From assembly GCA_964036195.1 (NCBI GenBank), contig OZ038459.1:25479206-25543205 (forward strand): a stretch of DNA of 64,000 nucleotides. The letters are read 5' to 3'. This document shows, piece after piece, positions 22,332-33,195 of this stretch (position 1 is its first letter; each line of letters opens with the position of its first letter). The notes below the pieces were generated by a model. It searched no databases. It saw only the letters and a list, made by a program, of their open reading frames with translations, and was not told where the DNA came from. Position numbers and translations under genes: made by a program. The DNA comes from Sphaerolaimus hirsutus. Its lineage: Eukaryota > Nematoda > Chromadorea > Monhysterida > Sphaerolaimidae.

Positions 22332-25300
22332 ATGTCTAACAGAAGATTCATGCAGAATTTACCACAGCTGAAAAAAGTGTCTGCCAACCCTACACCGCGT
22401 CAGAAAGTCTCTACTGAACACAATGAACCTCCAAAAAAGGCTGCTGACTTGGCAACAGTCCAGAAAAAACCTGCTGACCGTCCAGCAGCCCAAAAGATGT
22501 CTGCTGAGCCGCAAGCACCACAGAAAGTGTTGACTGGACACTCTGAACCCTCAAAGATGTCTGTTGAGCAGCGGGCACCCCAGAAAGTTCCCACTGCACA
22601 TACCGAAGAACCAAAGATGTCTGTTGAACCTCAAGCGCCTCAGAAAGTGTCCACCGGACATCCTGAACCACCAAAGATGTCTTTTGAACCATCAAAACTA
22701 GAAATGTCTGCTGTGCATCAAAAACCAGAAATGTCTACTGTGCAACCAAAACCAGAAATGCCTGCTGGTCATGTATCACCCACACAAATGATGTCTTTTG
22801 AGCAGCCAGCTCCCATACTGATGTCTAGTGTACCAGCACCTTCTGAACAACAGACAGAGATGTCTAATGACCCACCAGGTGTCAATTCTGCAAATGGACA
22901 AGTGACAAGAAAAGTGTGGGTGGTTAGTACAGTTAAAGTGAGAAGTTGAGTGATACTGTAACTGATGACAAGTGACAGGTAAACATGTTGCTGAAAACTA
23001 GAGAAAACTTGTCACTTTTAAGTTAAATTGACAGTTTACTTCCCACTGGAAACTTTACACTTACCACTTTTTTGTCACTTGTACACTTTTGGAATTGGCC
23101 CCAGCAGCAGCAGCCCAGAAATCACCCACATTCTACAAATCCACTGGTGCAATGCAAGAATTGGCTTTTGTCTCAATTACTGTGATCGCCTGCGTAGTTT
23201 TACTGTCGCAAAATCCATTCTATCTGATTGTGACCCTTTTGGCTGCATATTTACTGGCTTTCTATAAATGTAGAGTGTGCAAAGTTTGTGGAAATCATAG
23301 AGGGAGTGAGAAACAAGGTGGGATTTATATGGGGCTGCTTGTATGGATTGTAAAATCAATACCTTGTTTTTTCTAATAGAAAGGCTATTCTTTTGTTGTT
23401 ATCTTCACATGTGAATGTAAAACTACTGGGGACATTCTTCTTTTCATTCACTTGTGTGAATTATTTTTCCCTAAAGGTGCTTTTTTCAAAATGAAATGTC
23501 ACAATTTAAATGGCTGAAACTGACAGTGCTAACAGACCACCACACATCAATAAATCTCTCTGATATCAGTATTTTGAATGCCACATTTGAACCTTTCACT
23601 AAGTTTTTTATTTTCAGGTATTCTGCTGATCATTTATACTTCGGTATTTCTTTTGCTTTGGCATAGTTCCAACAGAATTTCTGTAAGCCATTCAATTTGA
23701 GCTGCCCTTCCATTACGGGAATGCTCTTCTATTAGAAGTAATGGTCCACACACATACGTTCACTACCAGTCAACTGAACCAGTTCAGTGGTCAACTTAAA
23801 AAAAAACTGTCTGGAGCACACTTCAATTGACAGGAATATCATTTTTGGTCTAACTATTTAGTTGACAGTAACAAAACCGTGCTTTCCATTGATCAGATTT
23901 AATTTAAAAGTTATATTTTAAGTTACCGTGTTTCTTCTCATAGAAGAGCGATGTTTTATTTTTTCGTAAACTTTTTTACCTTCCTTTCTACTGGAGGCTG
24001 CCGCTCTATTTTTTTCACCACTTTTTCACAAATTTCTCATCTCAAAATAGCTTTATTTTGAATGAAGCTTAGCAATATTTGAATATCAGAGCATCAATTT
24101 GGGATTGAACGCCTATTTAAATGCTTTACATGTTCTCACCATCAATCTTTGATTCATTTTGTGTTGTGGAACACTGCCAACTAGGGTGCAGAGTTGCAAA
24201 AACGTATTTACGTTTACCCGAAATACCCGGTTATTCGGGTATTTATACTTACGTTTACGTTTACGTTTTCATAAAATACCATTACGTTTTGTTACGTTTT
24301 CCTGGCCGAAATACCCGGGTACCAGAGAAAACGTAAAAAACGTTGTGAGACCCAAAAATTTTTGGCAAAATGTAATTTCCGTCATAAATTTCCGACAACA
24401 TTAAAAATTTTGCGCGCCAGCGCACACTTTTCCTCCACAGAAGCCGTATTTTCAAAATAATATTCAAATTATTCTATAGTTAGACCCCACCTCTGTGCAG
24501 AGTATTACGTATTACTTCCCAAACTCGAATTGTGCCAAATGCTTATAAAAAAAGTCAGCGGATGCTGTTTTTTAGTGGCTTTCGTGGATTGATTTTGAGC
24601 TATTTGAAGATCAAATGTTTTATCAACTCTATGAATCGCCATAATATAAATTTTTTGTGACATAACACTTGGGAAAACGTTGACAGAACGTGAAAAATTG
24701 ATTGAAAAACCGGCGAAAATATAGAAGGGCAGCTTCCAAAAGACGGTGTCTCCATAATAGAAAGTCGGTGAAAAATAGAAGGGCGCCCTTCTATTAGATG
24801 AAACACGGTAATAATTTTTTTACGTTTACGTTTTATTTTACGTTTTCCCAGGTATTTTAAAAATACCTTACGTTTTAGTATTTATACTTTCATTTTGGAA
24901 AAGGTATTTACGTTTACGTTTACGTTTTCCAAAAATACCAGTATTTGACCAACTCTGCTAGGGTGTCAAAAATTTTTTTACGGAAAACGGAAACGGAAAC
25001 GGAAAAAAATTTCAGTGGCCAGAAAACGGAAAAAGGGGCCGGAAAAACGGAAACGGAAAAATGGAATTTGCATAGAAATGAAAAAATTTGCCGAAATTTT
25101 GCAAAAAAAAACGATAAAATTCACCGAAATTTTGCTGAAAACTAATTTGATTTTTTTACTTAATTGTTAATCTGCATGACTGTTTACCAGTTTGGCTGGA
25201 ACAGAAAACAGAAAGTTGAGCCAGAAAATGGTAAAATGAGGCGGAATGCAGAAAATTGAGGCGGAAAACGGAAAAAAGGCGGAAAAACTGGAAATTGAGC

Positions 25301-26165
25301 CGGAAAACGGAAAAAAGGCGGAAAAACTGTAATTTTAACCGGAAAACGGAAAATGAGCCGGAAAAACGGAATCGGAAAAAAGGTGGCCGGAAAACGCAAT
25401 GGAAAACGGAGAAAAAAATTTCAGCGGCCGGAAAACGGAACGGAAAACGGAAAAAATTTGCCTGCGGAAAACGGAAACGGAAAACGGAACTTTGACACCC
25501 TACTGCAAACGTAACTACTACCTGCCGTTCTATTGGAGGGAGAACCGTTCCGTTCCGTGAAGGTACCGTTCAATTGGACGCTGCCCTTCTATTGTTTTCA
25601 TGAGCGCAATAATGTGCCAAAACATGCCGTTCTATTGAGGGTGCCGTTCTATTGGAGGTGTGCCATTCTATTAGACGAGATACGGTACTTGCTAAATACG
25701 TTTTGCTAGAAACAGAATACACTAGCCGCTTGTCTCTATGCAATTTTTTTGTCGCACAGCTCCCCAATCTGATCAAGTGAATGTTCCCGAACGTGAGAAA
25801 CAACAACAACAACAGGACCCTGTAATTTGGCACAATACACCTCCATCGCAATTTGGCACAAAGCCAAGTCAAGGAGAAATGGTCAGGGGAAAATATGAAG
25901 GGAGACAGGACATTTATTACAATTGGCCGATGAATACTGAAATGGTAAATATGCAAGTTGACACATATTATGTCAATATTTTGATTGACAGGGTGTGTAT
26001 TGGCTGGTGTTTGTATTTAATATGTCTAATTTGAAGGGCAGTCCATCAAATTTGATGGCCAAATTTAATTGTGCCACTTTTATTGTAATTTTATTGCATT
26101 GGATGTGTTCTAAGGGCACTGCAGAGCGATGCATGAGTGCATATTTAATTTTGGACCTGTCATAA
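22332..26165 (+). CDS. Four-exon gene: repeat-rich membrane protein
   Basis: Exons 22332-22878, 23105-23317, 25760-25944 and 25992-26165 join in matching phases (1, 1, 0) into 373 codons including TAA. The start is AAAAATGTC. Residues about 24-116 are 20-residue units (60 bp period) with KMSxEPQAPQKV-type cores, rich in Pro, Lys and Gln. Exon 2 gives two hydrophobic segments, about 202-216 and 221-236, split by SQNP, then KCRVCKVC (Cys 238, 241, 244). Exon 3 has a QQQQQ run (268-272). Exon 4 holds a further hydrophobic stretch around 342-354. Intron 1 is a transposon (see 22875-23104), intron 2 (2442 bp) is filled with nested elements, and intron 3 is only 47 bp. The product is not recognised; a membrane location is inferred. 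Exons 3 and 4 are less certain than 1 and 2. Confidence 0.7.
22500..22680 (+). repeat. Coding 60-bp tandem repeat
   Basis: Three to four copies of a 60-bp unit in exon 1, each beginning AAGATGTCTG and containing CACCACAGAAAGT-like cores. They encode the 20-residue repeats. Substitutions favour keeping K-M-S-x-E and Q-K-V. Confidence 0.8.
22875..23104 (+). mobile_element. Introner: C-type element forming intron 1
   Basis: CCAG (22875-22878), element 22879-23100, CCAG (23101-23104). The element ends are GTGTCAATTC and GGAATTGGCC; inside them GACAAGTGACAAG at the left is inverted as CTTTTTTGTCACTTGTACAC at the right. The first two bases of the element are the GT donor. The second CCAG copy ends in the AG acceptor, preceded by a pyrimidine-rich arm. 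Excising 22879-23104 (226 bp) restores the codons CCA CCA GCA GCA without loss or gain of a base, so the empty site is an intact reading frame. Confidence 0.8.
24181..24965. mobile_element. Family E element (ACGTTT type) nested in J
   Basis: Element 24189-24957 has ends CAGAGTTG and CAACTCTG and an exact 8-bp duplication CTAGGGTG (24181-24188, 24958-24965), which is part of the TAGGGTG end of J. Arms are TTACGTTTACG arrays. It carries a K-type right end internally (ATTAGATGAAACACGGTAA near 24795). Confidence 0.9.
24958..25502. mobile_element. Family J element body
   Basis: Purine-rich GGAAAACGGAAACGG arrays ending TTTGACACCCTA, like 16946-17475. The left TAGGGTG of J is duplicated around the inserted E copy. 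Confidence 0.8.
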
Positions 26166-26589
26166 AGTTTACGTATGCACTTTCACTTACCTGCAGCATT
26201 TTATTTCACTTTCAAATGCACACATTTATATACACAAGTACATTTTACATAATTGATGTTTGTATTTATATTTAATCTACCTATGTAAATATTCCTGTAA
26301 TTGGTTGAAGTCCAAACCAGTGTTTAAAATCTTTAATTAGGTACTTATCAATTTTGACGTTGTCTGAAACTGTAACTGCATTTCCCTGTAATATCGTTAC
26401 AAATAAGTTTACACTATTTGATAATATTTTTATTTTGTGAAGATTTTGCAGATTATATTTTATTATATTTTCTCGAAATCGCACAGTTTTCCAATGCTAA
26501 TCACCATTCACCCACCAACATATAGGTAAGCACTTGCAAATCCCCTCGTAAAACGTGTCCCAATCATGTCCGATTCCTCCTGATCATGC
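26166..26589. other. 3' flank of the 22.3-26.2 kb gene
   Basis: AT-rich, with no canonical AATAAA close to the stop. Another acceptor-like TTACCTGCAG at about 26206 could define an alternative last exon of 19 codons. Confidence 0.35.
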
Positions 26590-26599
26590 CCATACCCAC

Positions 26600-26820
26600 C
26601 CAAAAGGACGGCGGTGAACCGTGGGCCGTAGAAAAGGCCGCCTCGTGGCTGTCGCACCAACTGGCCCAAGCTGTTCCCGCAGCTCAGCTCCGCCTTCATG
26701 GACTGCGAGCCAACCAGCGATCTGATCAGAGGCAGGCGCATGCGGCCGTTGAAAGCGCCGATGATAACGCCACTGCGAGATTTAGAGCGCAGAGACCGGT
26801 TTTTGGCAGCACGTTTTGAT
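26600..26820 (-). CDS. GC-rich exon-like block, strand uncertain
   Basis: A GC-rich island in AT-rich DNA, open in at least three frames. The minus frame is favoured because it puts the highest GC (about 80%) at third codon positions and the lowest at second positions; its peptide contains GVIIGAFNGRMRLPLIRSL and GGLFYGPRFTAVLLGG and could end at a GTGGGT or GTATGG donor. Plus frames give LFPQLSSAFMDCEPTSDL or EPWAVEKAASWLSHQLAQA. A TGA upstream means the minus frame needs an acceptor near 26835. No family is recognised. Confidence 0.35.
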
Positions 26821-26880
26821 TTGATGCTGGATCCGTTTTTTTTTTGTGAAAGTTGTCCCGTTGCCAAGACTTCGGTTCAA

Positions 26881-27009
26881 CCTGGTGGCGTTACCATGCC
26901 GTGTAAAATGTTAAATGTAATGGCAAACTTGCTTTTGCCATTTTATAGAGCGTTTTACAAGACTTTTGACTCTTGGCATGACATTTACACGGTCTGGTAG
27001 TGGCGCCTG
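26881..27009. mobile_element. Short family A element with CCTG duplication
   Basis: Element 26885-27005 is flanked by CCTG on both sides. On the minus strand it reads GCGCCACTACC...CCAG, so it has the form of a GC-AG intron. See findings for the reading frame that continues across it. Confidence 0.8.
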
Positions 27010-27395
27010 TGTGAAACCAACGGCAATGTGCAATTCGGACTTCAAATGTCTATATTTCATCTTGGCAATTTGCCAAAATCTCAATTTTTACCATTCATCA
27101 TTAATCCCATGTGCAAACTTGGTCAAACAGTAAACAAATCAATCTGGCGCAGTGCCAAAATCCAAACAATGTGCCATTCTTGTATTGTATTTCTGTGTGC
27201 TTTTTGGCTATTGAACCACTCAAGTGCTCATATGCATTTTCTGTGTTCATGTAGATATTAAAGATTTGATTTAGCGTATTCTGCTTGCACTATATGAGCG
27301 CAATATTCGATGCAAATGTGAATTGGTAAAATAATCTGAATACTAGATCGCCTTAGGCTTCCCATTATTGTAGTCAAATAATAGTGATTTTAATG
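27010..27395. other. No firm gene
   Basis: AT-rich. A minus-strand ATG at 27060 opens a frame that reaches the A element at 27007 (see findings). Confidence 0.35.
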
Positions 27396-27720
27396 GCGCC
27401 TTTGGTGGTACGCACACTGTTTGTCAACTGGTTTTCATGTCAATTCGGATTTTAGTTGACGGGTCGCAGGGAAATTTTCAAGTTTAATAGTGGGCCCACA
27501 TACTCTAGTTGACATCGTAAATTTGTGTCAACTGAATGTCAACTAAATAACAAAAAAAATCAAATTTTAAGCACTACACTTATCAGAAACAATGAAAAAA
27601 ATCAGTTTCATAATGTAAAAGAACTTATGCTCTATCAGATAGGAAAGTTGAAATCACATAATTCACTAAAATTTAGTTGACACTAATTCAGTTCACATCC
27701 AGCGTGTGTGGCGCCATTGA
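27396..27720. mobile_element. Family G foldback
   Basis: GGCGCC...CGCACACTG at the left and CCAGCGTGTGTGGCGCC at the right, with TTTAGTTGAC motifs and a 'caaattttaagcactacact' centre. A similar centre lies at 58590-58700. Confidence 0.65.
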
Positions 27721-27828
27721 GCCAATATTGAGCCAATAGGTATGCATTTCAACATCATCCGGCGACCTGTCAACTAAAATCTGAATGGAAACCACTATCG
27801 ACCCAGTTGACACTCGATTTCATTGTCA

Positions 27829-28024
27829 GCTGGGGGCTCTCCAAGACCCTGAAAAAAGCCCTGTAAAATGTCAAATGTCATGCAAAGTGTCAAAAGTCAT
27901 GGAAAATGCCCTGCAAAATGGCAACTTGGTTGCCATTTTGCAGGGCATTTTCCATGACTTTTGACACTTTGCATGACATTTGACATTTTACAGGGCTTTT
28001 TTAACGGTCTGGGAGTGGCACCTG
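27829..28024. mobile_element. Family A element, near-perfect hairpin
   Basis: Element 27833-28020 has two arms of about 90 bp with only a few mismatches and a loop of a few bases at GGCAACTTGGTTGCC. It is the best preserved A copy. Flanks are GCTG and CCTG. Confidence 0.9.
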
Positions 28025-28457
28025 GTGTGCGTGTAGGGCCTTTGGCGCCAGTGCCAAAAATTATGTCGCTTTTTCATGGCTATCCTTCAAAATTCTTCTC
28101 AAACGGCGCATGAATTAATTATTGTGCATTATGATGGGTCACACTGTAAAAAATTTATTCGTGTAGGGATCCATGAAAGCAAGTGGGTGACTATTTATTC
28201 ACTGTTAATGCATGTGTAAAACCATTTTTAGGCGCCAATAGATTGTCAATTATTTATTCATGTTTACTCTTTGTGATGTGTCGTAGAAATTTTCTTTGAT
28301 GTCATATTTCCGTATCAGGAGCAGTTTGCACGCATTTTTCTGTAGTATTTTTTATTATTTTAGGTCTTCAAAATAAAAAAATATAAATAATATTTATGTA
28401 TGTTATCTGTTACAAAGAGGAATAAATTCGGATCAATTCTAATTTAAAATATCACGA
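28025..28457. other. No gene seen
   Basis: AT-rich DNA without a supported feature. Confidence 0.5.
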
Positions 28458-28639
28458 CATGGTGCCACTCCCAGACCCTGAAAAAAACTCTGTAAAATGT
28501 CAAATGTCATGCAAAGTGTCAAAAGTTTGTCAAAAGTCAAGGGTTTGCCATTTTGCAAGGCATCTTTCATGACTTTTGACACTTTGCATGACATTTGACA
28601 TTTTGCAGGCCTTTTTACAGGATCTGGGAGTGCCGCATG
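28458..28639. mobile_element. Family A element with CATG duplication
   Basis: Element 28462-28635 (GTGCCACTCCCAGACC...GATCTGGGAGTGCCG) is flanked by CATG exactly on both sides. Confidence 0.9.
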
Positions 28640-28925
28640 ATTCCCATGCAAACATGCAATAACCTATACCAAATATCAAATGTCCAACGAAATATTTATC
28701 CAACAGAAATCACCATCCGACATTACCATAATTCTCCAATTATACCCCCAGGCTCTTGATATATCTTATATCTCTTAAGCGTTTCAAAGTTTCCATAATT
28801 TTCAAATAGAAAAAGCCTGGATATGAAGTTATTTTTGTATTTATTTGACGGTTTTTTAGGGTCAACTCAAATTAAAAAGTAAATCAGTTTTATGATGAAA
28901 AGGAGTTTTTATGATGAAATAATCA

Positions 28926-29866
28926 GTAGCTAATAGTGATGGAAAAGCGCCAGAAAAAAGGGCGCCAGGCGCCAATGGCGCCATGGCGCCATTCAGAAAG
29001 TGGGCGCCAAGCGCCAAGGGCGCCACAGAAAAAGGGCGCCAGGCGCCAAGGGCGCCATGGCGCCATTCGGAAAGCGGGCGCCAGGCGCCAAGGGCGCCAC
29101 GGAAAGAGGGCGCCAAGCGCAAAGGGCGCCATGGCGCCATTTGAAAAATAGGGCGCCAGGCACCAAGGGCGCCAGGATAAATAAGTGCATACAACACCCT
29201 GCATGTGCTAAAAGTGTTTCTACAGCACCCTAGCACATGCATTCACTACTTAATTTGCGTTCTCCAGGGTGTAATGAACAAAGACAACACTAGCAACAAA
29301 AAAATTCGAGTAAAATGCACATGACAATTCAAACACAATGGATATTGTCATTTGACAACAATCCATTCACTTCAAATTGACTTTTCCAATCAATGTTTCC
29401 TCGAAATGGACAAAAAAAAACGGAATTGCAACGATTTGAATATGTTAATTTATGTTTTGCAAGTTCAACGTTCCATCATTCTCGTCTTCTGATCTGTCAG
29501 ACACATCTGATGAACCGTTGCACAAAAGATTTATACCCACTCACACCACTACGTCCATTTTTCTGGCGAATTCAGATCATCCATGAATGCATTTTTCATT
29601 TTTTTTCCATTTATACAGCACTCACCTTGAAACCCTGCTGGCGCCTTTTTGGCGCCCTTTAAGAGCAGGGCGCCAGGCGCCAAGGGCGCCACGGAAAAAG
29701 GGCGCCAAGCGCCAAGGGCGCCATGGCGCCTTTCAGAATGTGGGCGCCAGGCGCCAAGGGCGCCACAGAAAAAGGGCGCCAAGCGGCAATGGCGCCATGG
29801 CGCGGCGCCCTTTGGCGCCCTCAAATGGCGCCAGCGCCATGGCGCCATTCCATCACTAGTAGCTAA
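28926..29866. mobile_element. Family H (hAT-like) element, 925 bp
   Basis: Element 28934-29858 has ends TAGTGATGGAAAAGCGCCA and GCGCCATTCCATCACTA. GTAGCTAA is duplicated exactly at 28926-28933 and 29859-29866. Arrays of AGGGCGCCA at both ends enclose about 450 bp of unrelated AT-rich DNA (29180-29635). Frames such as ALGAWRP are translations of the array, not proteins. Confidence 0.9.
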
Positions 29867-30144
29867 TCAAATTTGAAAACAACAACAGAACAGAAATGTG
29901 TACAACAGATTCGTATATTTCTGGTTACAAACAAAAATTGCGTGGAAAGCTAAGGCCTAATTAATTACTAAAGAATTAAATTAAATGTTTTTTTTGTTTT
30001 GATCTCACGAAATACATTAGAAGTTCCGTCTTGCGGGGATGTATTGATTACTGTATTCTGTCAAGTTCATTTTAATTAAAATGTTCCTAAAAAAGCAAAA
30101 ATGGCAAATGCGCTATGTTAAAATATTTCATGGTAAGATCACTA

Positions 30145-30406
30145 TAACTATATACCGTATTTCCTCGAAATACCCCCAGGGGGTTTATTTTTTCAGAGTG
30201 GAAATTTTGAGAGAAAAACGTGAAAAATGCAACAATAACCACCATTTATAAGTTTTTACAGGCTTATATAAGGATGTAGATGGTATAAACGATGTTCTAA
30301 CGTAACACATTTAAGTGTTTTGAACGTCTGTTATGCATTTCCCGGACCACAAATTCATAGTGCCCATTTTGAGGGGGGTATTTCGAGGAAATACGGTATA
30401 ACTATA
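30145..30406. mobile_element. Family D element
   Basis: Element 30153-30398, TACCGTATTTCCTCGAAATA to CGAGGAAATACGGTA. TAACTATA flanks both sides, but the site lies in a TAACTA tandem run, so this may be TA insertion only. Confidence 0.8.
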
Positions 30407-30764
30407 ACTATAGATACAGTATAACTAAGTATAAAACCAAACGACAAAATATTTACATGACTTGCATCAAACATTTTTCACTCGGATCCATGTGAACTCA
30501 GTTGACATCCCTGAGCAAACAAAGTGCGCAATCCATTAGCGAATGCATTTAAGTGTACTGTCACAGTTCAAAATATTTGTCATATGCAACATTTGCTTTC
30601 AATTTTGGCATTTCGGTTAAGATTGGGTCTGTTCGAAAAGTCGTGTCCTACCCCATTTTTCAGAAAATTTTGATTGGATTGTCATTTTTGTTGGGGCAGA
30701 TAACTTCTTGAAAAGATCGGCTGCAAATGACATGTGGGAAGTTCAAATGCCTATGCTCGGATAC
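30407..30764. other. No gene seen
   Basis: AT-rich DNA without a supported feature. Confidence 0.45.
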
Positions 30765-30930
30765 CGGGGCACTCCCAGACCCTGTAAAAAGCCCTGTAAA
30801 ATGTCAACTGTGATGCAATGTGTCAAACTCGGTTGCCATTTTGCAGGGAATTTTCCACGACCTTCGACACTTTGCATGACATTTGACATTTTACAGGGCT
30901 TTTTACAGGGTCTGGGACTGCCCCCAGTTG
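30765..30930. mobile_element. Family A element
   Basis: CACTCCCAGACCCTGTAAAA to TTACAGGGTCTGGGACTGCC with a shortened tip. Left flank ACCG, right flank CCAG. Confidence 0.8.
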
Positions 30931-30993
30931 ACAACCAGTGTGTAACGCCATTGACAAGTCGCAAGAAAGATGGTTGACAAGTTTAAAAAAATC

Positions 30994-31468
30994 TAAGGCG
31001 GCGTTTACACGGATTTGCTGTGACGACAAAAAACGAAATTTTTATAAATGTTCTTGTGCAATCAACGTGAAATATATTACATGTGTGATACCTCAATTGA
31101 TCGTGATTGTGCCAGCTTCACTGCCTGGGGCATACATCAAATTCCATAATTTCCCTAATCACGCACACTAAATCACACTTTTTTCATGTTGTCGTAGCTT
31201 TGTCGGAGGGTTTGTTCTATGTAGTCTCGCTAGCGAGGCCGCGTAGAACAAACCCTCCGACAAAGCTACGACAACAAGAAAAATACATTATCTGTTGTGC
31301 ATTATTGCATAATCTATAAAAATTAAATATTGTTCCATGCAATGGGGTCGATCAAATAATGATCAATTGAGTTGTCCAATCTCTATACTTATTGGTTTTC
31401 ACCCAAAAACATGGTTGACAAAATCACAATTTTTGTCGTCACAAAGAATCCGTGTAAACACCGCCTAA
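30994..31468. mobile_element. PIF/Harbinger-like MITE
   Basis: Element 30997-31465 has ends GGCGGCGTTTACACGGAT and ATCCGTGTAAACACCGCC, flanked by TAA on both sides (3-bp TWA duplication, typical of PIF/Harbinger). The inner arms carry GTGACGACAAAAA and TTTTTGTCGTCAC. Confidence 0.85.
31189..31274. repeat. Near-perfect 86-bp palindrome
   Basis: TTGTCGTAGCTTTGTCGGAG faces CTCCGACAAAGCTACGACAA around a CTCGCTAGCGAG centre. It lies inside the PIF/Harbinger-like element. Confidence 0.85.
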
Positions 31469-31597
31469 AGCTCATTACTCGATATTTTGTCAAATCTTAG
31501 AATATTTATCATCACTCGCAACTTTTCTGAACACTTTTTAAAGTGTGCATTCAAAGTGTCATTCATGTGCATTCCCCGGACAAACATAAATAACATT

Positions 31598-32222
31598 CCA
31601 ATCACCAGAGTTGTTAAAAGGTATGTACGTTTACTCGAAAAATACGCGTACGCGAGTACGCGGTAAATACATTTACATATACTTTTCAAAAAAATACCGT
31701 ACGCACTTGTACGCGTACACTTTCAAAGCGTACGCGTACGGAAAATGTATTTATCAAAATTCAATGTGGGACATATTTATAAAGTAACTACACTTGCTAC
31801 GTATTTACAGAAGTGGTTCCATTGAATATGTTAGATATGCGGGGGTAGTGCCTTGAAAAATTTCAAAATTCGCAACCAAATCGAAATGGTTGTGGAGACA
31901 ATGGATGTGGTAAACGAGTCGGGAGAACGATGATTTTTATCTCCTAGAAAAAAGAGACCTTGAAAACTATATAATCTGTCATTTGCTTATAGAAAAACAT
32001 ACGTTGTGCTGTACACGTATGAAAAAGTGCCCACTTTTACACATTCTATGAAGAAAAGTAGTCATTTCTACACTCACAAAAAAGTAACCACATTTACGCA
32101 TACGTACGAGTAAAAAAAAAGTATTTAACGTTTTCTATACTTTGTGGTGTGTAAAAAAAAATACTTTACGTTTACATATACTTTTAAAAAAGTTCAGTAA
32201 TTCTAACAACTCTGCCAATCAC
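31598..32222. mobile_element. Family E element (TACGCG type)
   Basis: Element 31606-32214, CAGAGTTGTTAAAAGG to TAACAACTCTG, with CCAATCAC duplicated exactly on both sides. Arms use GTACGCGTACGCG-type words. Confidence 0.9.
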
Positions 32223-32525
32223 AACGTCATGTTTGTCCTTCGGAGACATCTGTAAAATCAAACAATTTGCAACAATTTCACACTTCAGCATATTGTGGAA
32301 GTGTTGCTATTTACCTTACAAATTTACATTTGCGGACAGATTCCCAGATTTTACAATTAGAGGTCAAAAGGCAATATTACGACTAGTCATTTCCCAATAA
32401 ATTGTCGTATTGTTTTCGTGATTTTGAGCGGAATTTACATGTGCAGATAAAATCTGTTTTTCTAATCCCCAATTGAGCTGTTCAAAATCTGTGACGCAGA
32501 AATGATGTTTTGATTATTTTTGTTG
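32223..32525. other. No gene seen
   Basis: AT-rich DNA, no supported feature. Confidence 0.5.
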
Positions 32526-32528
32526 TTT

Positions 32529-32745
32529 TTGGGGTGCTGGTGCCACTCCCAGACCCTGTAAAAAGTACTGTAAAATGTAAAATGTCATGCAAAGTGTCAA
32601 AAGTCATGCAAAGTGTCAAAAGTCACGTAAAATGCCCTGCAAAATGGCAACTCGGTTTTCTTTTAACTTTTAATTTCGAAATTACTTTAAATATTTACTT
32701 CGCAATTATGTTTTTTTTACTTCCCCACTTGCGGAATTGGCACCT
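32529..32745. mobile_element. A/C hybrid element
   Basis: The left half is A-type (GTGCCACTCCCAGACCCTG) and the right end is C-type (CCCACTTGCGGAATTGGCA). Flanks are GCTG and CCTG. It may be a recombinant between families. Confidence 0.65.
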
Positions 32746-32950
32746 GAATACTTTTCTCAAAAAATGTCATTATAAAACAAGAGTTCAACGAAGCGACTTT
32801 TGAAACTGTCAATTTCACAGGGAAAATTCGCGCAATTTTCTTATTAAATTCCCTTTGAATCGGCCGCCAAACATCGATTTGATATAAAATCGACGCCCCG
32901 TTGTGCGAGATTTTCGCAACAATATTGCGGCAGATTTTGTCGCGTTTTAA

Positions 32951-32972
32951 GACCCCCCCCCCCCCCCCCCCG
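32951..32972. repeat. Poly-C run
   Basis: About 20 consecutive C bases; the length is likely variable between individuals and reads. Confidence 0.9.
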
Positions 32973-32994
32973 ATATTTTAAGGTTGCCGTGCAG

Positions 32995-33195
32995 ACTATT
33001 TTGTTTACTAATGAATAGGATAAAATTAGTAAACTAATAAATCAGCGTAGAACGCATTTGAGTTTACTAGAATTAGTTATGTTTACCGTCAACTGCAGTT
33101 GACAATCATCTAATTCCAGGAAACTCAAATCCCGTTCAAAGTAGAGTTAGGAGTTTACCAAATATTGAGTTTACTGGCAGTTGACTAGTGTGTGG
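32995..33195. mobile_element. Family F element
   Basis: Arms 'agtaaactaataaatcagcgtagaac' and reverse complement with the GTCAACTGCAGTTGAC tip, ending GACTAGTGTGTGGTGCGCC. Confidence 0.7.

Larger units (their letters stand above)
23924..25687. mobile_element. Family K element in intron 2, with nested J and E
   Basis: Ends TACCGTGTTTCTTCTCATAG and TTAGACGAGATACGGTA enclose GCCGTTCTATT units. The J element (24182-25502) is inserted within it, flanked by CTGCCAAC (24174-24181) and CTGCAAAC (25503-25510), which match at 7 of 8 bases. Confidence 0.75.
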
